A stretch of DNA of 64,000 bases, from positions 1 to 64,000 of the forward strand of contig CAVBFD010000007.1 of the NCBI GenBank assembly GCA_963594655.1, read 5' to 3'. Of this stretch, positions 32,774 to 40,999 are shown piece by piece (the stretch's first letter is position 1; each line of letters opens with the position of its first letter). Made by a program: the position numbers and the translations under genes. Origin of the DNA: Colivivens sp963594655. GTDB lineage: Bacteria; Bacteroidota; Bacteroidia; Bacteroidales; Bacteroidaceae. The notes beneath the pieces were generated by a model, which worked only from the letters and a program-made list of their open reading frames with translations, searched no databases and had not been told where the DNA came from.

Positions 32774-35728
32774 ATGAAGAAAAGGAAAATATTTTTGACC
32801 GGTCTGATGGCTGTCAGCCTATGCCCCGCGACATGGGCGCAGACCAAGAACGCAACGCTCGTGATGCGGGCGCAAAACAAGTACCAGTACATCGACGGTT
32901 TCGGTGGAACTGGTATGGATGCCGCATGGGGTGACGTGTACACCCAAGAGAAGGCGCGTATGCTGTGGGGCAAGGGTGAGGGACAGATGGGTCTCAACAT
33001 CATGCGTATCCGTATATGCCCGAACGAAAGCGGTTGGGGCGAGTACGGCAACACGATAAAATGGGCGAGGGCGGTGAACCCCGACCTGCAGGTGTTCGCC
33101 ACACCATGGACACCGCCGAAGAAGTACAAGACACAGAACACGGAGAAGTACCAGAACGACTTCGGCACATGGGTGTGGCCGCTGGTGGAACATGCGTGGG
33201 GCGGACAGGGATCCAACGGTGGAGCCATCAACCCGAAGTACTATGAAGAGTACGCCGACTTCCTTGAGCGTTACCGCAAGACAATGGAGAATAAGGGCTG
33301 TCCCATCGACATGATCTCCATTCAGAACGAGAGTGACTATACCCCTACCGCTGTGGACGACGGTGTGGAACACGCCAGCTACGAGAGCTGCATCTACTCG
33401 CCTTCGGAGATGGCTGCCATGGCTAAGACAGCCAGGGCGAAAATCGACCCTAAGTGTAAGGTGATGGGTCCCGAGTGCTTCGGATGGGGGCAGCAGAACT
33501 ACAACAGGAAACTGATTACCATGCAGGACGCTGTGGACAACATCGACGTGTGGGGCAACCACCTCTACGGGACCAACGACTGGACTTTCGTGCAGGAGGT
33601 GACGCAGGCGACCGGCAAGCACATGTGGCAGACGGAGTTCCTCATCGACTATGACGACAACTACACAGGTCAGTTCTCCTATGAATACGACATGGTGAAG
33701 AGTGTCGAGGACGCCATGGCGGCAGGATACAACGCGTATGTGTACTACAGTATGGCCAACCATTTCTTCGCCGACAACCACGGAGGCAGTTCTACGCAGT
33801 TGTGGAAGAGGGCGTATGTGTTCGGCCACTATGCCAAGTACGCTACAGGCAAGACCCGTATCCAGTCGGTGCTTACCGACACCAATAAGGGACTGACCGG
33901 CGGTTCCGCCTACATCAGTGAGTCGGGCGACACAGCCACCGTCTTCATCCTCAACAAGTCAACCAACACCTACGCGCTTACGGTGGCTCTGCCGTTCAAG
34001 CCCGAGAAGGTGGAACAGGCTACCACCAACGACTTCGCCAACCGTCTCATCAAGGATGTGAGCGACAAGTATGTCAACGGTACGCAGAAAGCGAAACTGA
34101 CGTTGCAGCCGGGTACGTTCTACACCTTCCAGTTCATTAAGAACATCGATGATTCCGTCGTGGAGGAACCCGCCACATCATACAAGACGGTGACGAACAA
34201 CAACCCGATATCAGCCAACAAGTTCATGGCTGACCCTACCGGTATCGAATACAACGGCCGTCTGTATGTGTACGCCACCAATGACCAGCAGCAGTTCGAT
34301 TCCACCGATGGACTGGCAGCCAACAACTACTCGAAGATTACGTCGCTGGTATGCTTGTCAACTGAGGACATGGTCAACTGGACAGACCACGGAATCATCG
34401 ACGTGAAGGCTATAGCCCCATGGATCTACACCTCTTGGGCACCGTCAGTGACCAGTAGGGTTGAGGCTGACGGCAAGACCCATTTCTACCTCTACTTCAC
34501 CAACAGCGCCACCGGCATCGGAGTACTCACGTCCACATCGCCTACAGGCCCGTGGACCGACCCGCTCGGCAAGGCTCTTGTTGACAGGAACACCGCCGGA
34601 ATCGGCACTATCTCACAGGTGATAGACCCTGGAGTGGCGATGAATGACGACGGTACAGAGGCTTACCTCACCTTCGGAGGCGGTGATGTCGTGGGAACGG
34701 AGTTGCAGCCGGGCAATACACGTATCGTGAAGTTGGGCGATGACATGATAAGTTTCGCCAGCGACATCAAGAAAATATCCGCTCCGTGCCAGTTCGAGGC
34801 AAACGAGTTGAACTACATCGGCGGCAAGTGGGTCTTCTCTTACTGCACACGCTGGGGTATCTCATCCGACTGGAGTAACAGTTACAGCACTTCCGCTCCG
34901 TCAGCGGCGTCCATAGTGTATATGGTGGCTGACGACCCGTTGGCTGACAAGTGGACATACAAGGGCGAGATTCTTCCTAACCCGGGATTCCTGGGCTACA
35001 GCGGCAGCAACAACCACACACATCTTCAGAAGTACAAGGACAATTACTATCTGTTGTACCACACCACATGGCTGGAGAAGCAGATGGGAATCGACGGCGG
35101 TTACCGTAACCTGCAGATAAACAAACAGGTGGTGAACGAGTCAACACAGAAGATATACACGTTGACTGCCAACACGGCCAACCTTAGGGGCGTGACACAA
35201 AGCACCTCGTCAAAAATCAATCCTTACGTGGAGCAGTCAGGCGACATGGCCGCCATCAGGACTAGCAACTGGTGGATGGTCAAGGGCTTGAACTTCAACA
35301 ACACGGACGGTTCTGCCAAGTCACTCGTGATGAAGGTCAAGGGTAAGGGTACAATAGATGTCACCACGACATCCACGACATCTCTCGTCAACGACCCTGT
35401 GGCTACCGTGGAGTTCGACACTGACGTGGAGAAGACAATCACAGTGCCACTGAACAAGGAGATGTCGGGACTTGTGTCCTATCTGTACTTCATCGTGCGC
35501 AAGAGCCAGAACGCGGAGGTCATCTCATGGCAGTTCACTACAGAAGGGTCTGTGAACGGTGATGTCAATGGCGACGGTGTGGTAGACACCCAGGACGTGC
35601 TTGACATATATGAGTACATGAAGGGTCAGACCCAGCAGGAGTCGTCCACCTCATACGACGTGAACGGTGACGGTGTGGTAGACACTCAGGACGTACTCAA
35701 GGTATACGACTGCATAAGGGGCAAGTGA
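32774..35728 (+). CDS. Secreted GH30-GH43 glycoside hydrolase with C-terminal dockerin
   Basis: 984 aa. A signal peptide (to TWAQ) is followed by a GH30 catalytic domain (about 25-460): IDGFGGTGMDAAW at its start, TPWTPPKKYK, acid/base Glu186 in IQNESDYTP and nucleophile Glu288 in WQTEFLIDYD. The pattern is closest to xylan-acting GH30 enzymes. A GH43 five-blade propeller follows (about 480-800) with Asp487 (ADPTGIEY), Asp618 (VIDPGVAMND) and Glu675 or Glu678 (CQFEANELNY). After a beta-sandwich (about 810-920), probably carbohydrate binding, come two dockerin-type calcium repeats, each DVNGDGVVDTQDVL (about 927-984). The two enzymes together would cut a decorated xylan and remove arabinose or xylose side groups; that substrate is inferred. 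No SusC/SusD pair is adjacent. Confidence 0.88.
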   Translation: MKKRKIFLTGLMAVSLCPATWAQTKNATLVMRAQNKYQYIDGFGGTGMDAAWGDVYTQEKARMLWGKGEGQMGLNIMRIRICPNESGWGEYGNTIKWARAVNPDLQVFATPWTPPKKYKTQNTEKYQNDFGTWVWPLVEHAWGGQGSNGGAINPKYYEEYADFLERYRKTMENKGCPIDMISIQNESDYTPTAVDDGVEHASYESCIYSPSEMAAMAKTARAKIDPKCKVMGPECFGWGQQNYNRKLITMQDAVDNIDVWGNHLYGTNDWTFVQEVTQATGKHMWQTEFLIDYDDNYTGQFSYEYDMVKSVEDAMAAGYNAYVYYSMANHFFADNHGGSSTQLWKRAYVFGHYAKYATGKTRIQSVLTDTNKGLTGGSAYISESGDTATVFILNKSTNTYALTVALPFKPEKVEQATTNDFANRLIKDVSDKYVNGTQKAKLTLQPGTFYTFQFIKNIDDSVVEEPATSYKTVTNNNPISANKFMADPTGIEYNGRLYVYATNDQQQFDSTDGLAANNYSKITSLVCLSTEDMVNWTDHGIIDVKAIAPWIYTSWAPSVTSRVEADGKTHFYLYFTNSATGIGVLTSTSPTGPWTDPLGKALVDRNTAGIGTISQVIDPGVAMNDDGTEAYLTFGGGDVVGTELQPGNTRIVKLGDDMISFASDIKKISAPCQFEANELNYIGGKWVFSYCTRWGISSDWSNSYSTSAPSAASIVYMVADDPLADKWTYKGEILPNPGFLGYSGSNNHTHLQKYKDNYYLLYHTTWLEKQMGIDGGYRNLQINKQVVNESTQKIYTLTANTANLRGVTQSTSSKINPYVEQSGDMAAIRTSNWWMVKGLNFNNTDGSAKSLVMKVKGKGTIDVTTTSTTSLVNDPVATVEFDTDVEKTITVPLNKEMSGLVSYLYFIVRKSQNAEVISWQFTTEGSVNGDVNGDGVVDTQDVLDIYEYMKGQTQQESSTSYDVNGDGVVDTQDVLKVYDCIRGK

Positions 35729-35744
35729 CACTGCCACATACAGG

Positions 35745-35789
35745 AAAACTCTCCACTACGGCACATGGCTGTAGTGGAGAGTTTTTTTT
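35745..35789. terminator. Bidirectional terminator between the glycoside hydrolase and xerD
   Basis: A 15-bp stem (35745-35759 with 35771-35785) with A residues on one side and T residues on the other, so it can end transcripts from both convergent genes. Confidence 0.93.
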
Positions 35790-35812
35790 GTCCGGCACGC
35801 TTATAGTGGCCC

Positions 35813-36733
35813 CTACTTCTCCCCATTCCTTATGTATCGTGGGTGGTGTGTCAGAATCTCCTCCCTTAGGTGTGACGTGTCGATATGCATGTATATCTCC
35901 GTGGTCGTGATGGACTCGTGGCCGAGCATCGCCTGTATCGCCCTCAGGTTGGCTCCGCCCTCAAGCAGGCTGGTGGCGAAACTGTGGCGGAGGGTATGGG
36001 GACTCACCTGTTTCCTTATGCCGGCAAGTTCCACCAGTTCCTTCACCATGTGGAATATCATGATGCGCGACAGGTTCTTTTTCCTCGCCTTGCTCACGAA
36101 CACATAGTTCTCGAACCCTTCCTTCACGCTCACCTCCCTGCGGTCGATGAAGTAAAGCCGCAGTTCCTTGATTGCTTTCTGTGAGATAGGCACGAGCCGC
36201 TGCTTTGACCCCTTGCCTGTGACACGTATGAAGCCCTCGTCGAGATAGAGGTCGGTCAACTGCAGGTTGCACAGTTCGCTCACACGCAGTCCGCAACTGA
36301 ACAGGGTCTCTATGATGGCCTTGTTCCTCTGTCCTTCGGTCTGCGACAGGTCGATGCACGCCTCAATCATGTCCACCTCCTCCACCGACAGCACATCGGG
36401 CAGGTGCTGGGGACGCTTGGGGTAGTCCAGCAGTTCCATCGGGTCGGTGTCCAGGTCTCCGTTCATGACAAGGAAGGTGTAGAAGCTCTTCACTCCCATG
36501 AGGATGCGGTAGACAGATGTGGGGTGGATGCCTATGTCAATCAGACTGGAGGAGAACGACTGGAAGTCGGTCAGCTGCACATCAACCGGACTGATGCCCT
36601 CTGTCCCGATGAAATCAAGGAACTTGTTAAGGTCCCGCCTGTATGCCTCCACAGTGTTGGGCGAGAACGACTTCTCCAGTTTGAGGTACTGGTTGTATCT
36701 CCTCAGTAGCTGCTGTATTTCTTTTTCTTCCAT
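35813..36733 (-). CDS. xerD: Site-specific tyrosine recombinase XerD
   Basis: 306 aa, the usual size for XerC/XerD. An N-terminal core-binding SAM-like domain (about 1-90) is followed by the catalytic domain with Arg in FSCGLRVSELC, the HTLRHSFATSLLEGGANLRAI segment (HxxR), LGHESITTTEIYMHID with the nucleophilic Tyr. It resolves chromosome dimers at dif. Stand-alone housekeeping context and full length argue against an integrase of a mobile element. The ATG at 36733 is preferred over an upstream GTG. Divergent from aroQ. Confidence 0.92.
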   Translation of the reverse strand: MEEKEIQQLLRRYNQYLKLEKSFSPNTVEAYRRDLNKFLDFIGTEGISPVDVQLTDFQSFSSSLIDIGIHPTSVYRILMGVKSFYTFLVMNGDLDTDPMELLDYPKRPQHLPDVLSVEEVDMIEACIDLSQTEGQRNKAIIETLFSCGLRVSELCNLQLTDLYLDEGFIRVTGKGSKQRLVPISQKAIKELRLYFIDRREVSVKEGFENYVFVSKARKKNLSRIMIFHMVKELVELAGIRKQVSPHTLRHSFATSLLEGGANLRAIQAMLGHESITTTEIYMHIDTSHLREEILTHHPRYIRNGEK

Positions 36734-36755
36734 CACAAGCACGGTTGTACAACTG

Positions 36756-36763
36756 CAAAATTA
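36756..36763 (-). promoter_or_regulatory. xerD promoter -7 box
   Basis: TAATTTTG on the minus strand, 23 nt before the xerD ATG; no clear -33. Confidence 0.6.
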
Positions 36764-36805
36764 CAAATAATTATGCGCTTTCCGTCGTCATACCGCATTT
36801 TTTTG

Positions 36806-36813
36806 TACCTTTG
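36806..36813 (+). promoter_or_regulatory. aroQ operon promoter -7 box
   Basis: TACCTTTG, 24 nt before the aroQ ATG; likely to drive the run to the U32 gene. Confidence 0.7.
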
Positions 36814-36836
36814 CAAAGACTGAAACAAAACGTGAA

Positions 36837-37256
36837 ATGAAGATTTTGATTTTGAACGGGCCTAACCTCAATCTGCTTGGCAAGCGTGAACCTGCCATAT
36901 ACGGCAGCCGCAGCTTTGACGACTATTACAGGGAACTGGTGGAGAGGTATCAGGGCAAGGTGGAACTGGACTACTACCAGTCCAATTGCGAAGGCTCTCT
37001 GATTGACAAGATACAGGAAGTGGGATTCACTTGGGACGGCATCGTGTTCAACGCCGGGGCGTACACCCACACCAGCGTCGCCCTGCACGACGCCATCAAG
37101 TCGGTTACCGTACCTGTCGTTGAAGTACACATGTCGAACGTGATGCAGCGTGAGTCGTTCCGCCACACCTCGATGATAGGTCCGGCGTGCAGGGGTACCG
37201 TCATCGGGTTCGGACTCGACTCATACCGTCTGGCTATCGAGGCGTTACTGGGATGA
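36837..37256 (+). CDS. aroQ: 3-Dehydroquinate dehydratase, type II
   Basis: 139 aa dodecameric enzyme of the shikimate pathway that dehydrates 3-dehydroquinate. NGPNLNLLGKREPAIYG holds the active-site loop with the essential Arg and Tyr; NAGAYTHTSVALHDAI and VEVHMSNVMQRESFRH (His of the active site) follow. First gene of a long plus-strand run; the next start codon overlaps its stop as ATGA. Confidence 0.96.
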   Translation: MKILILNGPNLNLLGKREPAIYGSRSFDDYYRELVERYQGKVELDYYQSNCEGSLIDKIQEVGFTWDGIVFNAGAYTHTSVALHDAIKSVTVPVVEVHMSNVMQRESFRHTSMIGPACRGTVIGFGLDSYRLAIEALLG

Positions 37257-37891
37257 CTGTAGAGGAGTACATAGAAGACCATATAGACACCGAGGGGGAT
37301 TACCTCCACCGCCTCTACCGGGCCACACAAAGCAAGCTGCTCTACGGCAGGATGGCGAGCGGACACACACAGGGACGGTTGCTGAAGATGTTCGTGGAGA
37401 TGATACGTCCCAAGAATATCCTGGAGATAGGCACGTTCAGCGGCTACTCCGCCCTCTGCATGGCGGAGGGACTACAGGAAGGCGGCACGGTGCATACCAT
37501 GGAGATCTTCGACGAGCTGGAGGACTTCACGCGTCCGTGGATTGAGAACTCACCGTGGGCTGACAAGGTGAGGTTCTACATAGGGGACGCCATGCGGCTC
37601 GTACCCTCACTGGGAATCAGGTACGACATGGCGTTCATCGACGGCAACAAACGCAAGTACCTCGACTACTACAAGATGGTGCTGGACTACATGAACCCCG
37701 GCGGGTACATCTTTGCCGACAACACCCTGTGGGACGGACATGTGGTGGAGACTGACACAGGCAACGAACAGACGCGCGGCATCATGGAGTTCAACGACTA
37801 TGTGGCACAGGACCGGAGGGTGGAGAAGGTTATCATACCCATCAGGGACGGCCTGACAATAATAAGACTGAATCAACCAAAAGGACAATAA
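37253..37891 (+). CDS. Class I SAM-dependent O-methyltransferase (family 3)
   Basis: 212 aa. SAM-binding motif I reads ILEIGTFSGYSALCMAEGL (described in part as EIGTFSGYSA, about residues 60-69), followed by DMAFIDGNKRKYLDYY with the metal-binding Asp and FADNTLWDGHVV. The pattern is that of the catechol-type, metal-dependent family 3 enzymes. Substrate unknown. The ATG overlaps the aroQ stop (ATGA), and rbfA follows 2 nt after the stop, so translation is coupled. Confidence 0.9.
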   Translation: MTVEEYIEDHIDTEGDYLHRLYRATQSKLLYGRMASGHTQGRLLKMFVEMIRPKNILEIGTFSGYSALCMAEGLQEGGTVHTMEIFDELEDFTRPWIENSPWADKVRFYIGDAMRLVPSLGIRYDMAFIDGNKRKYLDYYKMVLDYMNPGGYIFADNTLWDGHVVETDTGNEQTRGIMEFNDYVAQDRRVEKVIIPIRDGLTIIRLNQPKGQ

Positions 37892-37893
37892 GG

Positions 37894-38238
37894 ATGGAAA
37901 ACAAAAGTACAAGACAGAATAAGATCGAGAGACTGATACAGAAAGACCTGAGCAATATCTTCCTGGCACAGACCCGTAAGGTGAAGGGAGTTCTCATAAC
38001 CGTGAGTGTCGTGAGAATCAGTCCCGACCTGAGCATAGCTAAGGCGTACCTCAGTATCTACCCCTCAGCACGGGCGCAGGAGCTGTTGGACAACATCAAC
38101 GCCAACGCGGCGCAGATACGTTATGAGTTGGGTAACCTCGAACGTCATCAGTTGAGAATCATACCTGAACTCAGGTTCTTCATCGACGACTCGCTCGACT
38201 ATATAGAGAATATCGACAACCTGCTAAAAAAGAAATAA
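37894..38238 (+). CDS. rbfA: Ribosome-binding factor A
   Basis: 114 aa KH-like protein for late 30S ribosome maturation and processing of the 16S 5' end. N-terminus RQNKIERLIQKDLSNIFL, then VSVVRISPDLSIAKAYLSIYP and the conserved end LRFFIDDSLDYIENIDNLL. Preceded by an AGGA and a 2-nt gap from the methyltransferase; the next frame starts 1 nt after its stop, at a TTG. Confidence 0.95.
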   Translation: MENKSTRQNKIERLIQKDLSNIFLAQTRKVKGVLITVSVVRISPDLSIAKAYLSIYPSARAQELLDNINANAAQIRYELGNLERHQLRIIPELRFFIDDSLDYIENIDNLLKKK

Positions 38239-38239
38239 G

Positions 38240-40462
38240 TTGTTCTCCTTCTACATAGCCAGAAGATACCTGATTACGAAGAAGTCACATCACGTAATCA
38301 ACGTCATCAGCAGCATATCGGTGTGCGGCATCGCCATTGCCACAGCAGCGCTGGTGTGCATACTGTCTGTCTTCAACGGCTTTCAGGACATGGTGGCGAA
38401 CCTGTTCACGGCGTTCGACCCCGAACTGAAGGTGGTGGCGGAGGAGGGTAAGTTCATGGATGCCGGCAGTAAGGAACTGGCAAGGCTGAAGACCAACGGG
38501 CATATAGCCGTCTATTCGGAGGTACTGCAGGACAACGCGCTCATCACGAGGGACAACCGGCAGATGATGGTCACGGTGAAGGGCGTGGACGACAATTTCC
38601 GGCGTCTCATCGACTTCGACCGGATAAAGTTCGGTGACGGCGACTATGAACTCCATGCGGACGTGATAGAATACGGTATCTTCGGCATCAACGTACTGAG
38701 CGGTCTCGGAGCAGATGTGGCGTTCAACTCCCCCATCCAGGTCTACGCGCCCCGGGGAGGTGAACGGATAGACATGAACGACCCCAGCGAGAGTTTCAAC
38801 AACGACGAGCTGTACTCTCCAGGTGTGGCGTTCTGTGTGAAGCAACAGAAGTACGACTCCAATTACGTCCTCACGTCCTTGCGTTTCGCGCGCAACCTGT
38901 TCGATCGTGAGGGAAAGGTGTCGTCAGTGGAACTGAAACTGACGGAGGGGAGCGATGTGGGCAAGGTGAAGAAGGAACTGCAGGCGCAGCTCGGTGACGG
39001 GTACGTGGTGATGGACAGGTATGAGCAGCAGGAGGACACGTTCAAGATAATGAAGATAGAGAAACTGATATCCTATATCTTCCTCACGTTCATACTGCTG
39101 ATTGCCTGTTTCAACATCATCGGGTCCATATCGATGCTCATCATCGACAAGAAGAACGACATCACCGTACTCCGTAACTTGGGGGCTACGGAACGGCAGA
39201 TAACCGGCATATTCATGATGGAAGGCAGGATAATATCCTTCATCGGGGCTGTGGCAGGGGTCGTGCTTGGACTGGCTCTCTGTCTGCTGCAACAGCACTA
39301 CGGACTGATTAAGTTCGGACAGTCAGCCGGCAGTTACATCATCGACGCTTATCCTGTCAGCGTGCATGCCTCCGACATCGTACTGATACTGGTCACAGTG
39401 GTCGTCGTGGGTTTCCTGTCCGTATGGTATCCCGTACGCCAACTCAGCAGGAAGTACGCCTCCGTGGCTGCGGGACTGCTTGTCGTCGCCTGTCTCGTCT
39501 CGTGCGGTTCAGACGACAGCAAGTTCCGTATCAGGGGACAGTTCGACGGTATGCCTTCAGGTCAACTGCTTATCTACAACCTCAGTGACGGAACAGCGGG
39601 ACTTGACACCCTATACATCGAGAACGGTGAGTTCGCTTACGGAGGGACGGTAAGGGAACTGACCCCTTACATCCTTGTCTTCCCCAACGCCCTCGAGCAG
39701 GTCATCTTCGTGGGTGGAGGCGATGACATAAGGTACACCGCTTCGGCGAACGACCTGAAGAACTACCGTGTGGACGGCAACGGGTGCAATGAACTGATGA
39801 ACGCCTTCCGTAAGGACACGGAGAAGATGACAGGTGAGGAAATCAAGACTAAGGCCGGGGAGTACATCAAGGACAATGCCGCATCACCGGTGGCGGTCTA
39901 CCTCTTCGACCGGTATTTCGTGCAGGACGACACCACCCCTCTGAGTACCTTGAAGGCAATAAGCAAACAGATAGGGGGTGTCAATCCCGACAAGGAATAC
40001 ATAATGTCCATAAACAACAGAATCAAACAGATGGAGGCGGGACAGGTGGGCAGGACCGTGCCGGAGATGCGGTTGAAGTCCAAGAGCAAGCATGACGTAA
40101 GTCTGCGTGACTCCAAGTGCAAGTACACCACCGTCATCTACTGGGCTTCATGGATGCCCGACCAGTACGGCTACCTCTCCAAACTGTCCGGCATGTCCAG
40201 ACAGTTCTCCGACAAGGACGTGCGGTTCATCACCGTATCCCTCGACACGGAGATATACAAGTGGGAGGACTTCATCCGTGAGGACTCCGTCGTTTGCGAA
40301 CACTGCTGTGACGGTCACGCGTGGGACTCGCCTGCAGTGGCGAAACTGGGGGTGACCTCCGTCCCCACCTATCTGATTGTGGACAACAAGTACAAGATAG
40401 TGGCGAGGGGAGAGTCGCTGGATGAACTGCGGGGGAAACTGAACGAGTTGATTAAGGAGTGA
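38240..40462 (+). CDS. LolE/FtsX-type ABC permease fused in frame to a thioredoxin-like lipoprotein
   Basis: 740 aa. Residues 1-408 are a complete lipoprotein-release-type permease: one N-terminal helix, a large periplasmic domain and three C-terminal helices ending WYPVRQLSRKY. Directly after comes a hydrophobic stretch with a lipobox, LVVACLVSC (Cys422) followed by GSDDSK, as at the start of a lipoprotein. The rest looks like a DUF4369-type N-domain (about 428-530) and a thioredoxin-like domain (about 600-740). There the redox CxxC position reads WASWMPDQYG, without cysteines, though a CEHCC cluster lies near residue 687. Normally these are two genes. The start is a TTG, 1 nt after rbfA; no ATG exists earlier. 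No stop separates the halves. The chain might be cleaved at Cys422 by signal peptidase II. Confidence 0.85.
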   Translation: MFSFYIARRYLITKKSHHVINVISSISVCGIAIATAALVCILSVFNGFQDMVANLFTAFDPELKVVAEEGKFMDAGSKELARLKTNGHIAVYSEVLQDNALITRDNRQMMVTVKGVDDNFRRLIDFDRIKFGDGDYELHADVIEYGIFGINVLSGLGADVAFNSPIQVYAPRGGERIDMNDPSESFNNDELYSPGVAFCVKQQKYDSNYVLTSLRFARNLFDREGKVSSVELKLTEGSDVGKVKKELQAQLGDGYVVMDRYEQQEDTFKIMKIEKLISYIFLTFILLIACFNIIGSISMLIIDKKNDITVLRNLGATERQITGIFMMEGRIISFIGAVAGVVLGLALCLLQQHYGLIKFGQSAGSYIIDAYPVSVHASDIVLILVTVVVVGFLSVWYPVRQLSRKYASVAAGLLVVACLVSCGSDDSKFRIRGQFDGMPSGQLLIYNLSDGTAGLDTLYIENGEFAYGGTVRELTPYILVFPNALEQVIFVGGGDDIRYTASANDLKNYRVDGNGCNELMNAFRKDTEKMTGEEIKTKAGEYIKDNAASPVAVYLFDRYFVQDDTTPLSTLKAISKQIGGVNPDKEYIMSINNRIKQMEAGQVGRTVPEMRLKSKSKHDVSLRDSKCKYTTVIYWASWMPDQYGYLSKLSGMSRQFSDKDVRFITVSLDTEIYKWEDFIREDSVVCEHCCDGHAWDSPAVAKLGVTSVPTYLIVDNKYKIVARGESLDELRGKLNELIKE

Positions 40463-40998
40463 TGAGAAAACTGAATGTGATAGAGATGAACCGTATCACG
40501 GTGGACGACTTCCGACGAAGCCGTAAGATACCGTTGACGGTGGTGCTGGACGATGTGCGCAGCATGTATAACGTGGGGAGCGTGTTCCGTACCGCGGACG
40601 CTTTCCGCATCGAACGGATTTACCTCTGTGGGATAACGGCGTGTCCGCCCCATCAGGAGATCCACAAGACTGCCCTCGGGGCGGAGGACTCGGTGGAATG
40701 GACACATGTGGGGGATACCGCCGAGGCTGTGGACCTGCTGAAGAGGGACGGTTATGTACTCATGGCTGTGGAACAGGCGGAGGGCAGTGTCATGCTGCAC
40801 GACTTCACTGTGGACACGGACAGGAAATACGCTGTCGTGCTGGGCAATGAGGTGAAAGGGGTGAGGCAGGATGTGGTTGACATGTGTGACGGCTGTATAG
40901 AGATACCCCAGTGCGGCACCAAGCACTCCCTGAATGTAAGCACTGCGGCAGGAATAGTCATGTGGCATTTCTTCGATGCCCTTAAAAACAGTATATGA
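40462..40998 (+). CDS. SpoU/TrmH-family RNA 2'-O-methyltransferase
   Basis: 178 aa SPOUT-fold enzyme. Motif 1 is LDDVRSMYNVGSVFRTADAF, motif 2 VVLGNEVKGV and motif 3 IPQCGTKHSLNVSTAAGIV, which form the knotted SAM site. The target RNA nucleotide is not predictable. The ATG overlaps the stop of the fusion gene (TGATG); a GTG one codon upstream is less likely. mutS starts 1 nt after its stop. Confidence 0.92.
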   Translation: MRKLNVIEMNRITVDDFRRSRKIPLTVVLDDVRSMYNVGSVFRTADAFRIERIYLCGITACPPHQEIHKTALGAEDSVEWTHVGDTAEAVDLLKRDGYVLMAVEQAEGSVMLHDFTVDTDRKYAVVLGNEVKGVRQDVVDMCDGCIEIPQCGTKHSLNVSTAAGIVMWHFFDALKNSI

Positions 40999-40999
40999 T

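Noticed and set aside
32774..35728. Type IX sorting domain at the end of the GH30-GH43 protein
   Set aside because: The C-terminus consists of two dockerin repeats; no VYPNP-like start or terminal Lys-rich strand is present.
35813..36733. XerD as an integrase of a mobile element
   Set aside because: Size, catalytic pattern and core-gene neighbours fit the chromosomal recombinase; there is no attachment site, tRNA or phage gene next to it.
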